Shown here: in pieces, positions 27,394 through 37,067 of the stretch
How the letters are laid out: every line of letters starts with the position of its first letter
Position numbering within the stretch: position 1 is the first letter of the stretch
DNA from: Mucilaginibacter geliditolerans
Lineage (GTDB): Bacteria > Bacteroidota > Bacteroidia > Sphingobacteriales > Sphingobacteriaceae
Assembly: GCF_014200495.1 (NCBI RefSeq)
Contig: NZ_JACHBY010000010.1
Location: forward strand, 95,750-159,749
DNA: 64,000 bases
Reading direction: 5' to 3'
Translations under genes and position numbers: made by a program
Notes under the pieces: generated by a model
Databases searched by the model: none
What the model saw: the letters and a program-made list of their open reading frames with translations, nothing else
Told to the model about the DNA's origin: nothing

Positions 27394-28971
27394 TCAGTCA
27401 ATCCGGTTTAATTTAATTAAAAGCACGTCATTCTGATGAATGGCCAGTTGCTTCTCAAAACTCCCCGACGTACTTACAGTTACTATTTTTTCTTCAACAG
27501 GGTTATCATTATCTTTTTGTTTGAGTGCTTGCACCTGTTGAACCGTAAGCTGTGAAGGCGAACCTATCTCAAAATAGGCCGAATAAGGATCGTTAGCATG
27601 ATAGCCGGTCTTGTAAATGCTTATCTTATATTTACCTGGCTTTAACCCATGCAGTTTGAATTCAACCGGCGCTAAAGCTTTTGATGGGAGGAGCCTTTTA
27701 TAAAACACCTGATTATTTACGCTGTCGCCCGGGTGATCAATGGTAAAATTCCATACCAAAGCCTGTACACCGCCATTTTCATCCTTACAAATTATAGCAC
27801 TTGAATCCGCACATTGCAACTCAGCATTACCAAGTTGGTTCAAATATTTAAAAGCATAAAATGCCGGCTTTTTAATATCCTGGTAATTCATTAAACCAAA
27901 ACCGCCATGAAAAGGCGTAGCCCGGGGGCCTGCTTCCTCGAAAATATCGGTAAATGTCCAGTATGACATAGAATTCACATCCGGGGCTGCCCGTTTTACC
28001 GTATTCAAAATGTAGGCTGCTTCATGGTAGCTATCGTGAATGGGGTCGCTTGGCGTATAAGACGCGCTCCACTCGGTATAATGCAGTTCCAGATTAGGCA
28101 TGGCAGACTGCTCAATTTGTTTTTTTGAATGGCGCATGTGATTTGCAATAGCGTACCTGTCCTGACTGAGGACAGTTCCGGCATTACCTGTCTCATCCAA
28201 ATATCCTCTGTTTACGCCATAGTCGTGTGTGCTGATAAAATCAATAGGTACCTTCTGCTGCGCGCAGAAATCGATCATTTCAGGTATCCAGGCGTTACCT
28301 GCCGTAGCCGGCCCACCCACCCGATAACTGGCCGACACGCTTTTAATAGCTGTAGCTGTTTCTTTATAAAGCTTGAAATAATCCTGTTGGGTCCCGGTAA
28401 AGAAACCGCCCTTCAGATTAGGTTCGTTCCATACCTCAAAATACCAACTGGCCACTTCCTTTTCACCATAGCGCTGGGTCCAGTGTTCCACCAATGCTTT
28501 GATCAGGTCGTTCCATTTCTGATAATCCCTCGGCGGCGTAACATTTCCTCTCCACCAAAAAATAGTTTGGCTACCACTCGCTAAGGCCCCTGGCATAAAT
28601 CCAACTTCTACAAAGGGCTTCATGTTGATCGATTGCAAAAAATCAAACAGCTCATCGATATACTGCCAGTTATAAATAGACTTTCCTTTTTTGTCTTCGA
28701 AGTAAACGCCCATGTCATCAGATAACAGCCCATGAAAGCGGATGTACTTGAAACCGCACTCATCATGCGCTACCTTTAATTGCCGCTGCCAATCTGCACG
28801 CAAGCCTTCATTCGCCCGCCCGGCCCCAACGCATAAATTAATACTTTTAGGAAGCTGCCCTTTTACCTGGTTAATATTTACATCGATGGCTCTTTTAATG
28901 GCAATATTTTGGGCCGCTGCTGTTATACAACTGAAGACGAATAATATTGCTATAATGTACTTTGTTTTCAT
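27394..28971 (-). CDS. GH39-like glycoside hydrolase
   Basis: 525 residues with a signal peptide (MKTKYIIAILFVFSCITAAA), a clan GH-A barrel, and a C-terminal beta domain. Catalytic blocks are WYFEVWNEPNLKGGFF with Glu183 and LHYTEWSASYTPSD with Glu300, as in GH39 beta-xylosidases. The sequence FHGLLSDDMGVYFED near residue 80 is also typical. It is a different lineage from the GH39-like gene at 22924. It lies 34 bases upstream of the GH43 start and within the PUL operon, so both probably trim the same oligosaccharide. A beta-xylosidase role is the default assumption. Confidence 0.87.
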   Translation of the reverse strand: MKTKYIIAILFVFSCITAAAQNIAIKRAIDVNINQVKGQLPKSINLCVGAGRANEGLRADWQRQLKVAHDECGFKYIRFHGLLSDDMGVYFEDKKGKSIYNWQYIDELFDFLQSINMKPFVEVGFMPGALASGSQTIFWWRGNVTPPRDYQKWNDLIKALVEHWTQRYGEKEVASWYFEVWNEPNLKGGFFTGTQQDYFKLYKETATAIKSVSASYRVGGPATAGNAWIPEMIDFCAQQKVPIDFISTHDYGVNRGYLDETGNAGTVLSQDRYAIANHMRHSKKQIEQSAMPNLELHYTEWSASYTPSDPIHDSYHEAAYILNTVKRAAPDVNSMSYWTFTDIFEEAGPRATPFHGGFGLMNYQDIKKPAFYAFKYLNQLGNAELQCADSSAIICKDENGGVQALVWNFTIDHPGDSVNNQVFYKRLLPSKALAPVEFKLHGLKPGKYKISIYKTGYHANDPYSAYFEIGSPSQLTVQQVQALKQKDNDNPVEEKIVTVSTSGSFEKQLAIHQNDVLLIKLNRID

Positions 28972-29091
28972 GGGTGAATAGAATTGTTTTTAGGGAATGA
29001 TATAATGGTTGTTATTAAGAAGGCAGTAAAAGTGCCTGATTTTTATTGTGAATATAGAAAGAAAAATGGATTCAACAATCGATTGCATGTT

Positions 29092-31056
29092 TTATTCAAT
29101 TTTAGCTGCCCATCCCCCGTTACGTGCCATTTTAATAGCTATTTTATCATCAGCTTTTATCTGCATGGTTTTACGGCGATAATCCATTGCCTGCCTATCG
29201 GCATTTATACCATCTTCAAAATAAGTCATGGTATAGGTCCTGCCTTTTTCCAAAAAGTCAAAGTTTAGTTCAACTTCCCTATTTTTTTGCTCACCGTTGG
29301 TTATACCACCAATGAACCATTTTTCACCCTTACGTTTGGCCACTACCGCTACCTCACCAACTTGTGCCACCAGTGCTTTGGTTTCATCCCAGGTAGTTGG
29401 TACGCTGGTGATAAATTCGGTACAATCCGAGTTACGGTAATAAAGTGTAGGGTTATCGGCCAGCATTTGTACCCCACTTTCAAAAACTACATATAAAGCA
29501 AGCTGATTAACCCTGGTACCAACCGCCGCTGCGTTAGGTCGCTGTGCACTGTAAACTTCAGGTTGCATGTTTATCATAGCGCCCGGGGTAAAATCCATGG
29601 GGCCAACGGCGTTTCGCATAAATGGAAGATAAATACTGTTATTAGGGTAGCAACTACCCATTTGCTCCAAGCCCCTTACACCCTCGTACGAGATCAGATT
29701 CGGATATTTATATTCTAAGCCGGATGGCTTGAATGCACCATGAAAATCAACAAAAATTTGATATTTGGCGGCCTCTTTTACTACTTTTTCATAATAGTTA
29801 ACCATCCACTGATCAGAGCGCTCCATAAAGTCAATCTTAACGCCTTTTACACCCCATTCATGAAAGGTTTTAAACAGATCCATGTTGTTGTATACGGTGA
29901 GCCAGGTTAGCCATAAAATAATGTCCACGTGCTTTTCCTTTCCATAACGAATGAGTTCCTTTACATCGACTTTTGGGTTTGGTGTATAGGGGTCCGTGGT
30001 ACTTTTAGCCCATCCTTCGTCCATCACAATATACTTAACACCGTATTTTGAGGCGAAGTCGATATAATATTTATACGTTTCCAGGTTATAGCCAGATACG
30101 AAATTTACGTCAGGCCCGTATGGAGCAGCATCATTCCACCATTCCCAACTGGCTTGTCCCGGCTTGATCCACGACGGGTCTGCGATCACGCTTTTTGCCG
30201 CCAGCTTTAAGGTCATGGTATTTTCTATGAGCTGTCTGTCATCTTTAGTAATGACGAAATAACGCCATGGAAAACTCCTGGTTCCGGCGGTTTTAGCAAT
30301 ATAATCCGCCGACTTTACTATTTTCTGGCTGCGATCACCGTCTCGTCCAAATTCAAGCGGTGCTTTTGGAAAAGCACCCAACGCGCCGTTACTCCCGGTA
30401 CCTTTAAGGAACATACCAGGGTAATCAGAAAGGTCGGACTCACTAATTAAAATTTTATACGGCGTTCTGGTATCAATCAATATCGGCAGATTAGCCATTT
30501 TATCGTCCTGCTTCCAGCTTGTCGACTCAACATGCTGGTAAAGCTCTTCGTAAGCGGTTCTAAATCCATTGTTCTGTTGTAAATGCAGTAGGTAATTTCC
30601 GGGGAAGTTTATGGAGAAGTCCTCGTTCATTACTTCCATCTCACCATTTTTTGCGGAGATGAACCGATAAGCAATTCCATCGTCAAATGCGCGAAATTCA
30701 ACTGCGTAATTTCCTTTAAAAGTCAATAGCATATCGTTGTAATTGCTTTTAACGGTTGAGAATTTTAGTGAAACGTAAGGTTTTATTATTTCTTCGCCTT
30801 TAGTTTTCCGGAGCGATATCAGTTTGGGATCTTTACCAAGTGTGTCATCTTTCAGCATAAGCGCTAAATGATTCTTCGTCAACAGGTCCTGATTATTTCC
30901 GGATATCGAATAATAGATTTTATCGCCCAGGGTGACGGATACTTTTATTTCGCCGTTGGGAGATAACAGGTCAATTGGTTTCCCCTGGGCATGGAGATGG
31001 GTTGACAGTCCGAGGTACAGTATGCAACAACCTGTTATTTTCTTGATTAAATTCAT
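29092..31056 (-). CDS. GH97 glycoside hydrolase, retaining branch
   Basis: About 654 residues, secreted (signal ending in THLHAQ). The order is the GH97 N-terminal beta-sandwich (LLSPNGEIKVSVTLGD), the catalytic barrel, and a C-terminal beta-sandwich. In the barrel, GVKGVKIDFMERSDQWM places an Asp (409 from the chosen ATG) where retaining GH97 alpha-galactosidases carry the nucleophile; the inverting SusB branch lacks it. PSWIKPGQASWEWWND is another family block. The ATG at 31056 gives the signal peptide; an upstream ATG at 31077 is possible. Removal of alpha-galactose from side chains fits a PUL for decorated hemicellulose. Confidence 0.88.
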   Translation of the reverse strand: MNLIKKITGCCILYLGLSTHLHAQGKPIDLLSPNGEIKVSVTLGDKIYYSISGNNQDLLTKNHLALMLKDDTLGKDPKLISLRKTKGEEIIKPYVSLKFSTVKSNYNDMLLTFKGNYAVEFRAFDDGIAYRFISAKNGEMEVMNEDFSINFPGNYLLHLQQNNGFRTAYEELYQHVESTSWKQDDKMANLPILIDTRTPYKILISESDLSDYPGMFLKGTGSNGALGAFPKAPLEFGRDGDRSQKIVKSADYIAKTAGTRSFPWRYFVITKDDRQLIENTMTLKLAAKSVIADPSWIKPGQASWEWWNDAAPYGPDVNFVSGYNLETYKYYIDFASKYGVKYIVMDEGWAKSTTDPYTPNPKVDVKELIRYGKEKHVDIILWLTWLTVYNNMDLFKTFHEWGVKGVKIDFMERSDQWMVNYYEKVVKEAAKYQIFVDFHGAFKPSGLEYKYPNLISYEGVRGLEQMGSCYPNNSIYLPFMRNAVGPMDFTPGAMINMQPEVYSAQRPNAAAVGTRVNQLALYVVFESGVQMLADNPTLYYRNSDCTEFITSVPTTWDETKALVAQVGEVAVVAKRKGEKWFIGGITNGEQKNREVELNFDFLEKGRTYTMTYFEDGINADRQAMDYRRKTMQIKADDKIAIKMARNGGWAAKIE

Positions 31057-31136
31057 CCTACATTGTTTCAAAATCATATAAGCGTAGCTTTTGTTAATTC
31101 ATTTAATTTTAAAGTCCATGAAGTTGATAATAATCA

Positions 31137-32972
31137 TTATTTAGCCTCAGAACTGGTTTTTACGATTCCCAATTCCGCATAATTTTCCGCTAACCGTGTC
31201 ATCGCCAGGGTGTCGTGTGCATCAGCCTTTAGCATTTCCTTATCAACGATTATATGCGATAGCAAACTCCTGAGCCGATCCTGTTGGTCTTGCGGAAGGT
31301 AACCCACGTTTGCAAGGGCATATTGCGGCTCATCAGCACGCAGGTATGATTGTATTATGCTTTGTGCCACCTGATCGTTTGGGCTGAGCATGTAAAGTTT
31401 TTTGTAATAGAAAGCAGCCTTATCAAAATTATTTAAAGCGCCGTTTAAATTAGCCGCATAGCTACAGAATTGTTCATTTTGCGGCAGCTCAAGCGTCATA
31501 GCTTCTATAACCTTTAGCTCACCCCTTACATTGCCTGTCAATTTATTATGCTCATAAACCTGCCCCATGGCAACTATCCATTCCATATGACCAAGGCCCA
31601 CCTTATCGGCAAGTATCTCTTCTATATTATTACTAAAACTGAACTGTTTGGGTATGGGTTGATTAAATGGCCAGCCGGTTTTCAGCATTATTACCTGGTA
31701 TTGCCCGCTTAATGAATCCATACGAGTTAATGGCATCTCTTTTTGCAGCTCATCAAACGTCATCAGCATTTGCGGAGTATCTGCAATCAGGTGCTGTTGT
31801 TGCATAGACTGATAAAATGCTTCTGACATTATCGCGTAACCATGCAGATTGGGGTGTACATGCTCCAAAATAGTTTCACTGTCTATAATGCCATGAGGCG
31901 AATAATCCTCGAACAGTTTCTTAGTATCAACCAAATGAACATATGGATATTCATTTGCCAGCCTTTTAATGACCTCATTGATCTCATCGGGCGCCCTGAA
32001 GCGCAACTCATCCAGGTCGCGAGCCTTATCAAAGTATTGTTTGGCCAAAGTGAAATCACCATGTGCATAGGCCTGTTGGCCCGCTTTGTAATTATAGGCC
32101 GCAGATCCGGAGCCGCGACCTACACTGATAAATGGCGGCAGATCCTTTTCATTACTTACCACCGTACTTAAAAATACGGGAATCTTTTCCTTGTTGAACA
32201 GGCCGCACAACTCGGTCATGTTTTTATCAAATTGTTCAATGCCCGCCTGGTAATCCTTTGATCCGAAAGCTATCTCCTGCCGGGCCGCCATGCGTTTCAT
32301 CAGGGTTTCACGGTCGTCTATTTTTTTGTCTGAAAACATATTCGCCACTTTTTTCATGACGTTATTTAGCAATTGCGTCAACTTCAATTCACGCAGCTTA
32401 AGCAATGTTTCAACCAAAAAGCGATTGCTGCTGATATAGCTGGTTGAGCCAATACCTAAAGCACCATAATATTCGTTATGGCCGGTATATATCAAAATAG
32501 CATCCGGCTGATATTGTGCAAGTTGTTTACCAAAATCAAGGACAGTATATGAATTTACAGCAGTTAATGACAGGTTTATGATCTCGAAATTCTTATCCGG
32601 GTACATCCGCTCCAGGCGGTATTGCAGCCAGCGATGGAATGAACCGTTATGAAAATAAGGGTAGCCAATAGTTGTTGATTCGCCCAAAACAAATATCCTG
32701 AACGTGTTAGGCGCTTTATTAACAGCGAAAAGCTCACTATTGCCTTTGGTAGCGTTTATCGTATCCGAAAAAAACTTGTCAGATGCATAATAGTTCATCT
32801 GCATAAAACGGTCGTCCTTCGGGTATTTAACAAACAGTGCCGTATTGTGCCCATAATTAAAAATGCGCAAACCCACTTCTAATAAACACAGCAGCACAAA
32901 AGGAAACAAAACAGCCAGCACTCTAAAAAGCAGCAACTTTTTTCCTTTTGGCGAATTTTTATCAGTACCCAT
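31137..32972 (-). CDS. Membrane-anchored SGNH/GDSL hydrolase with TPR-like region
   Basis: 611 residues: one N-terminal membrane helix (residues 12-33), then an extracytoplasmic SGNH domain and an alpha-helical TPR-like second half (about 440-600). The nucleophile is Ser99 in FVLGESTTIGYPY, the Asn block is IYTGHNEYYGALG, and the His block is ILEHVHPNLHGYA. SGNH enzymes in PULs are often carbohydrate esterases. It starts 20 bases downstream of the GH3 stop and belongs to the same transcript. Removal of acetyl groups is a reasonable guess but not readable. The TPR tail suggests protein-protein contacts. Confidence 0.75.
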   Translation of the reverse strand: MGTDKNSPKGKKLLLFRVLAVLFPFVLLCLLEVGLRIFNYGHNTALFVKYPKDDRFMQMNYYASDKFFSDTINATKGNSELFAVNKAPNTFRIFVLGESTTIGYPYFHNGSFHRWLQYRLERMYPDKNFEIINLSLTAVNSYTVLDFGKQLAQYQPDAILIYTGHNEYYGALGIGSTSYISSNRFLVETLLKLRELKLTQLLNNVMKKVANMFSDKKIDDRETLMKRMAARQEIAFGSKDYQAGIEQFDKNMTELCGLFNKEKIPVFLSTVVSNEKDLPPFISVGRGSGSAAYNYKAGQQAYAHGDFTLAKQYFDKARDLDELRFRAPDEINEVIKRLANEYPYVHLVDTKKLFEDYSPHGIIDSETILEHVHPNLHGYAIMSEAFYQSMQQQHLIADTPQMLMTFDELQKEMPLTRMDSLSGQYQVIMLKTGWPFNQPIPKQFSFSNNIEEILADKVGLGHMEWIVAMGQVYEHNKLTGNVRGELKVIEAMTLELPQNEQFCSYAANLNGALNNFDKAAFYYKKLYMLSPNDQVAQSIIQSYLRADEPQYALANVGYLPQDQQDRLRSLLSHIIVDKEMLKADAHDTLAMTRLAENYAELGIVKTSSEAK

Positions 32973-32992
32973 TTAATAAGTTATTTTGGTTA

Positions 32993-35149
32993 TTAACGAA
33001 CATAAAAAGATGCTACCTGCCTGATATCTTTTGACGAGGATGCTGCCATTAGTTTATATTCACCCGGCTCAACCACCCACTTTTTCAACTTGTCATCAAA
33101 ATAAGCCAGGTCACTTACATTAATATTCATCGAAACAAGAGCAGTTTTGGTCGGAGCTATCGTTACCTTTTTAAAAGCTTTAAGTTCCTTGTCAGCCCTT
33201 GATACCGATGAGTTTACTTTTTTAATATATAACTGAACGATCTCTTTACCAGCAACGGCACCTGTATTCTTTACATTTACGGTTACTGCTATCTTATCAT
33301 TAAGCTTATACTGCTTTTTATTAGTTAATAAACCTGTATAGGCAAAATTGGTGTACGACAGTCCATAACCAAAGCAATATAGCGGGGTAATATTTTTGGT
33401 ATCATACCAGCGATAGCCAACCAATATCCCCTCTTTATAAGTGGTATTAAGATTTTCACCAGGGTAGCTATTCAATGCAAATGCAGGTGAATCATTTAAT
33501 GAAACCGGGAAAGTAAACGGCATTTTGCCTGATGGATTAATGATACCTTTGAGTACATCGGCCAGTGCGTTGCCTGCTTCTGAACCATTGAACCACGACC
33601 AAATGATAGTATGGTCTGATTTTTCGATCTCATTGAGGTCATAGGGCGCGCCTGCCATAACTACAATAATTGTATTGGGATTTACAGCGCTAACCGCATT
33701 AACTAGCGCCTGTTCACCAAACGGAAGCGCAAGGGTTTTTCGGTCATGCCCCTCGCTTTCGTACTCGCGGTTGGAACCTATACACAAAATCGCCACATCG
33801 GTCGTTTTTGCAAGTGAAACAGCTTCATCTATCAGCGTTTGATCGGGTTTATCGGAACCAGCATTTTGCTCGTCGGTACGGTTGGCTAAATAATTAGCTT
33901 TATAGCCTTGTGCAAATTTAATATCAGCACTTTGCCCAAACCTTGATCGTATGCCCGCCAATGCTGTAACTTCATATTTCGCTTTTACACCTGCGCCAAA
34001 ACCTCCTAATGCAAAAGTCCGGATAGCGTTGTCGCCAATAACAGCTATACTTTTTACATTAGCTTTTAAAGGCAATAAATGCGCATCGTTTTTTAACAGT
34101 ACAATAGACTCAGACGCAATATCATAAGCAGCTTTGCCATGTGCAGCGGTAGCTATGGAGCCTTCTGGATGATGATCACTCAAAGAAGTATGGTACATTA
34201 CCCATAGTATACGCCTCACCTTATCATTGATAGTTTCCTCTGAAACCTGGCCTGCTTTAACAGCGGCCAGCAGTGGATCTGCAAAATACCATTTATCATA
34301 CGGTCCGCTGGATCCCATTTCAATGTCCAGACCATTGTTGGCTGCTTCAACCGTATGGTGTACACCTCCCCAATCAGATATTACCGCGCCTTTAAAACCC
34401 CACTCTTTTTTTAGAACTTTATTAAGCAAAAAATCATTTTCAGAACACCAGTATCCGTTCACTTTATTATAAGCCGACATAATGGTGTAGGCGTTACCTT
34501 CTTGTACGGCTGCTTTAAATGCTGGCAGGTAAATTTCGCGCAGAGCCCGCTCATCAATTTCCTCATTAATGTCGTTACGGTTAACTTCCTGGCTGTTGGC
34601 CGCAAAATGCTTTACGCATGCCGCCACATGCTGACTCTGAATGCCCTTAACAGCCTGTATGGCCAGTTGCCCGTTGAGGTATGGATCTTCCGAGTAATAC
34701 TCATAAGTACGACCGTTAAGTGGCACACGGCAAATATTGAATGCCGGAGCCAGCATTACTATCTTATTACGGGCATTTGCTTCCTGCCCTATAACAATGC
34801 CATATTCGTTAGCCATAGCAGGGTTCCAGGTAGCTGCGATAGCAGAACCATTTGGAAGAAATGTTGCCGAGTCGGTAGTCCAGTTGGCAGAATTCCAGTC
34901 GAAGCGTTTTATTTCTTCCCGAACGCCTAACGGACCATCATCGCTGCTTAATTCGGGTATCCCCAATCGCTTTACCCCAGCTGAAGAGAATAGGGAGTTG
35001 CCATGCAGCATCGCTATTTTTTCTTCAAGCGTCATCTTTTTAATTATACCGCTGATCTTAACCTGTAAAGCGGCTTCGTTTTTATTTTGAGCTGAAACAT
35101 TGCCAAACAGTAAAAGGGCTACAGCGCATGCTGTTATATATTTTATCAT
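32993..35149 (-). CDS. GH3 beta-glucosidase/beta-xylosidase
   Basis: 718 residues with a signal peptide (ACAVALLLFGNVSAQ). The first domain is a barrel with the nucleophile Asp259 in GAVISDWGGVHHT and the substrate block KHFAANSQEVNRND. The second alpha/beta domain contains CIGSNREYESEGHDRKTLAL, where the acid/base Glu normally lies, and the protein ends with a fibronectin III-like domain. This is the complete GH3 layout. In a hemicellulose PUL it removes terminal glucose or xylose from oligosaccharides in the periplasm. It lies 130 bases downstream of a GH-A lipoprotein and 20 upstream of the SGNH gene. Confidence 0.93.
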   Translation of the reverse strand: MIKYITACAVALLLFGNVSAQNKNEAALQVKISGIIKKMTLEEKIAMLHGNSLFSSAGVKRLGIPELSSDDGPLGVREEIKRFDWNSANWTTDSATFLPNGSAIAATWNPAMANEYGIVIGQEANARNKIVMLAPAFNICRVPLNGRTYEYYSEDPYLNGQLAIQAVKGIQSQHVAACVKHFAANSQEVNRNDINEEIDERALREIYLPAFKAAVQEGNAYTIMSAYNKVNGYWCSENDFLLNKVLKKEWGFKGAVISDWGGVHHTVEAANNGLDIEMGSSGPYDKWYFADPLLAAVKAGQVSEETINDKVRRILWVMYHTSLSDHHPEGSIATAAHGKAAYDIASESIVLLKNDAHLLPLKANVKSIAVIGDNAIRTFALGGFGAGVKAKYEVTALAGIRSRFGQSADIKFAQGYKANYLANRTDEQNAGSDKPDQTLIDEAVSLAKTTDVAILCIGSNREYESEGHDRKTLALPFGEQALVNAVSAVNPNTIIVVMAGAPYDLNEIEKSDHTIIWSWFNGSEAGNALADVLKGIINPSGKMPFTFPVSLNDSPAFALNSYPGENLNTTYKEGILVGYRWYDTKNITPLYCFGYGLSYTNFAYTGLLTNKKQYKLNDKIAVTVNVKNTGAVAGKEIVQLYIKKVNSSVSRADKELKAFKKVTIAPTKTALVSMNINVSDLAYFDDKLKKWVVEPGEYKLMAASSSKDIRQVASFYVR

Positions 35150-35279
35150 TTTTATCTTATTTTTATTTATTTACCAGCCGAAGCTACCTGCGCTCGTGTA
35201 AACCTGGATTTTATGATATTTTTTAATTTGCTTTTTTAAACGAATTATATTCCCGCCATTTTAGAATATTTACCCAAAC

Positions 35280-36998
35280 CTATTTTTTTGCATCAGCCAC
35301 TATAAAAATAACAGAGCGCGGAGGCGATGCTACTTTGATACCTCCCTGAATGAGGGCCGCTTTCGCGGTGATCTGCGTATAGTTGGCCGGACCACCCGAA
35401 GCCAATGAAGGACCAGTGCCATTAATATATACTTTGCGCGAAAATTCGCCGTTATCCGTACCACCAACCAAAACATAATAATAATAGCGTGTACCCGGCG
35501 CAAAATTTTGAATATTGACATTGACGACTTGTGACGCTAACCCCCTGTTAACCACCACCACCCCAGCCTGGCCCGAGGTGAATGAAGACGCATAACTGAA
35601 CACATCAGAACTGCCTGATACGGTAGAATTAACCATCCGGTCGCCAAAGTATTTTTGGAAGTAATACATATGATAAAACGCCGGACGGGGATTCCATTTG
35701 GTGGCATTGTCCGGTTCATCGCCCATGCTGAACATACCCTGGTCATCCCCCCCATTCCAACCATTTGCCAGGTCCCAGCGGCTGGCCATACCAAAATTAT
35801 TTTTTAATAACTCCCCCAAAACCATGGTAGCATGTATACCCGCTATGTTTGATACCATTTGATCTGAACCCATCGCGGTTAAATTCCATTCGGTAAGCGC
35901 TATTGGTTTTGAGGTAACGCCGCCTTTTTGTTCTGTACTATTCACCCAGGTCATGATAGCTTTTGATTCCGTTACCGGGGTGGCGAGGATAGTCGCGGCA
36001 TTTTCATTATCCTGGCCTGTATAGTAATCATGCACAATGTAAAAATCAGGGTAATTACCCGCTGAGGCAAACAAGCCTGAATTCCAGGTCAGATCAACCG
36101 AAAAATAAGAAACAGGGTTAGTGATCTGTGCTCCAATTTCTATTTGAGCACCTATTTGTTTCGCCGCATTACGCATTGAGTCGGCAAATACCTTAAAATG
36201 GGTGCCATATAAGGTCCCGGTAATAATTTTAGGCTGACCGTCTTTATTCTGAGAAAGATCTATTTGATAGCCAGCTTGCCATGGGCCTCCACTCTCGTTG
36301 CCAATTTCCCAATATTTGGTACGTCCATTATCATAACGCACCCAATTTGCTGCCAAATGTGCCGCAACCTGGTCGGGGTGAGCACTTGTACCATAACGTG
36401 CATAGCCATAATTTACTGTTATTATACCTGTGCTGTTTGTTTGCTGAAGAGCATTGTAATAATTATCCAGCGACAGCGTCCAGCCGGCGGTATTGTTACC
36501 CATCCAATACTCCGCCGAGACAACGTTTCCATTCGAATCATATAAATTTGCGGGAACATCAGCAGGTATCTGACCATTCCAGAAATAAACACTGGAAATG
36601 TTGCCACCAGGAAATCGCAATATATTCGGTGATAAGGTTTTTATATTATTTATTAAAACCGGCTCGGTAACCAATTGCCCTGTGTAGGGGTTGGTGTTAT
36701 TGCCAAACAGGTATTTGGAAACTTTTGTAACTACATTGCTATAATCAACATTGATAGTAACTGTTGCTGTTGCCGAAGGTTTTGTGGTATCAGCATAAGC
36801 AGGTGTTGTAAAAGTTTTTCCTGCCCAGTCATTCAAAAAGAACCCTGCAGTTGGTGCAATGGCCGGGTCCGTTTGCGGCTTGATCGTTACCGTGGTATCT
36901 CCGTTAATCGATGTGGCACCGGGGCTGCCTTTCTTACTGCAGGCCGCCAGGGCAAGCAAACAGATGAAACAGTATTTAGTAGGATTTGGTAATTTCAT
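35280..36998 (-). CDS. Clan GH-A lipoprotein glycosidase, arabinofuranosidase-like, copy 1
   Basis: 572 residues. The lipobox LLALAACS at about residue 20 indicates an outer-membrane lipoprotein. A clan GH-A barrel has the substrate block NILRFPGGNISSVYFW, acid/base Glu235 in KYWEIGNESGGPW and nucleophile Glu370 in ALTEWN. A C-terminal beta-sandwich ends in PPRSVIFIVADAKK. This pattern is closest to GH51-type alpha-L-arabinofuranosidases and related endo-enzymes, but I cannot assign the family firmly. It is closely related along its whole length to the next gene (37068). Both follow SusC-SusD-SGBP directly, the usual slot for the surface endo-hydrolase of a PUL. Confidence 0.75.
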   Translation of the reverse strand: MKLPNPTKYCFICLLALAACSKKGSPGATSINGDTTVTIKPQTDPAIAPTAGFFLNDWAGKTFTTPAYADTTKPSATATVTINVDYSNVVTKVSKYLFGNNTNPYTGQLVTEPVLINNIKTLSPNILRFPGGNISSVYFWNGQIPADVPANLYDSNGNVVSAEYWMGNNTAGWTLSLDNYYNALQQTNSTGIITVNYGYARYGTSAHPDQVAAHLAANWVRYDNGRTKYWEIGNESGGPWQAGYQIDLSQNKDGQPKIITGTLYGTHFKVFADSMRNAAKQIGAQIEIGAQITNPVSYFSVDLTWNSGLFASAGNYPDFYIVHDYYTGQDNENAATILATPVTESKAIMTWVNSTEQKGGVTSKPIALTEWNLTAMGSDQMVSNIAGIHATMVLGELLKNNFGMASRWDLANGWNGGDDQGMFSMGDEPDNATKWNPRPAFYHMYYFQKYFGDRMVNSTVSGSSDVFSYASSFTSGQAGVVVVNRGLASQVVNVNIQNFAPGTRYYYYVLVGGTDNGEFSRKVYINGTGPSLASGGPANYTQITAKAALIQGGIKVASPPRSVIFIVADAKK

Positions 36999-37067
36999 AT
37001 ATTTATTTTTTGCATGGAAATATTAATTTGAAAAAATATTGGATTGGAATTGCAGTTAAAGTACCAT

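Noticed and set aside
36264..36670. Frames of 93 and 129 codons antisense to the GH-A lipoprotein
   Set aside because: They mirror a strongly supported enzyme and encode Cys/His-rich, low-sense sequence.
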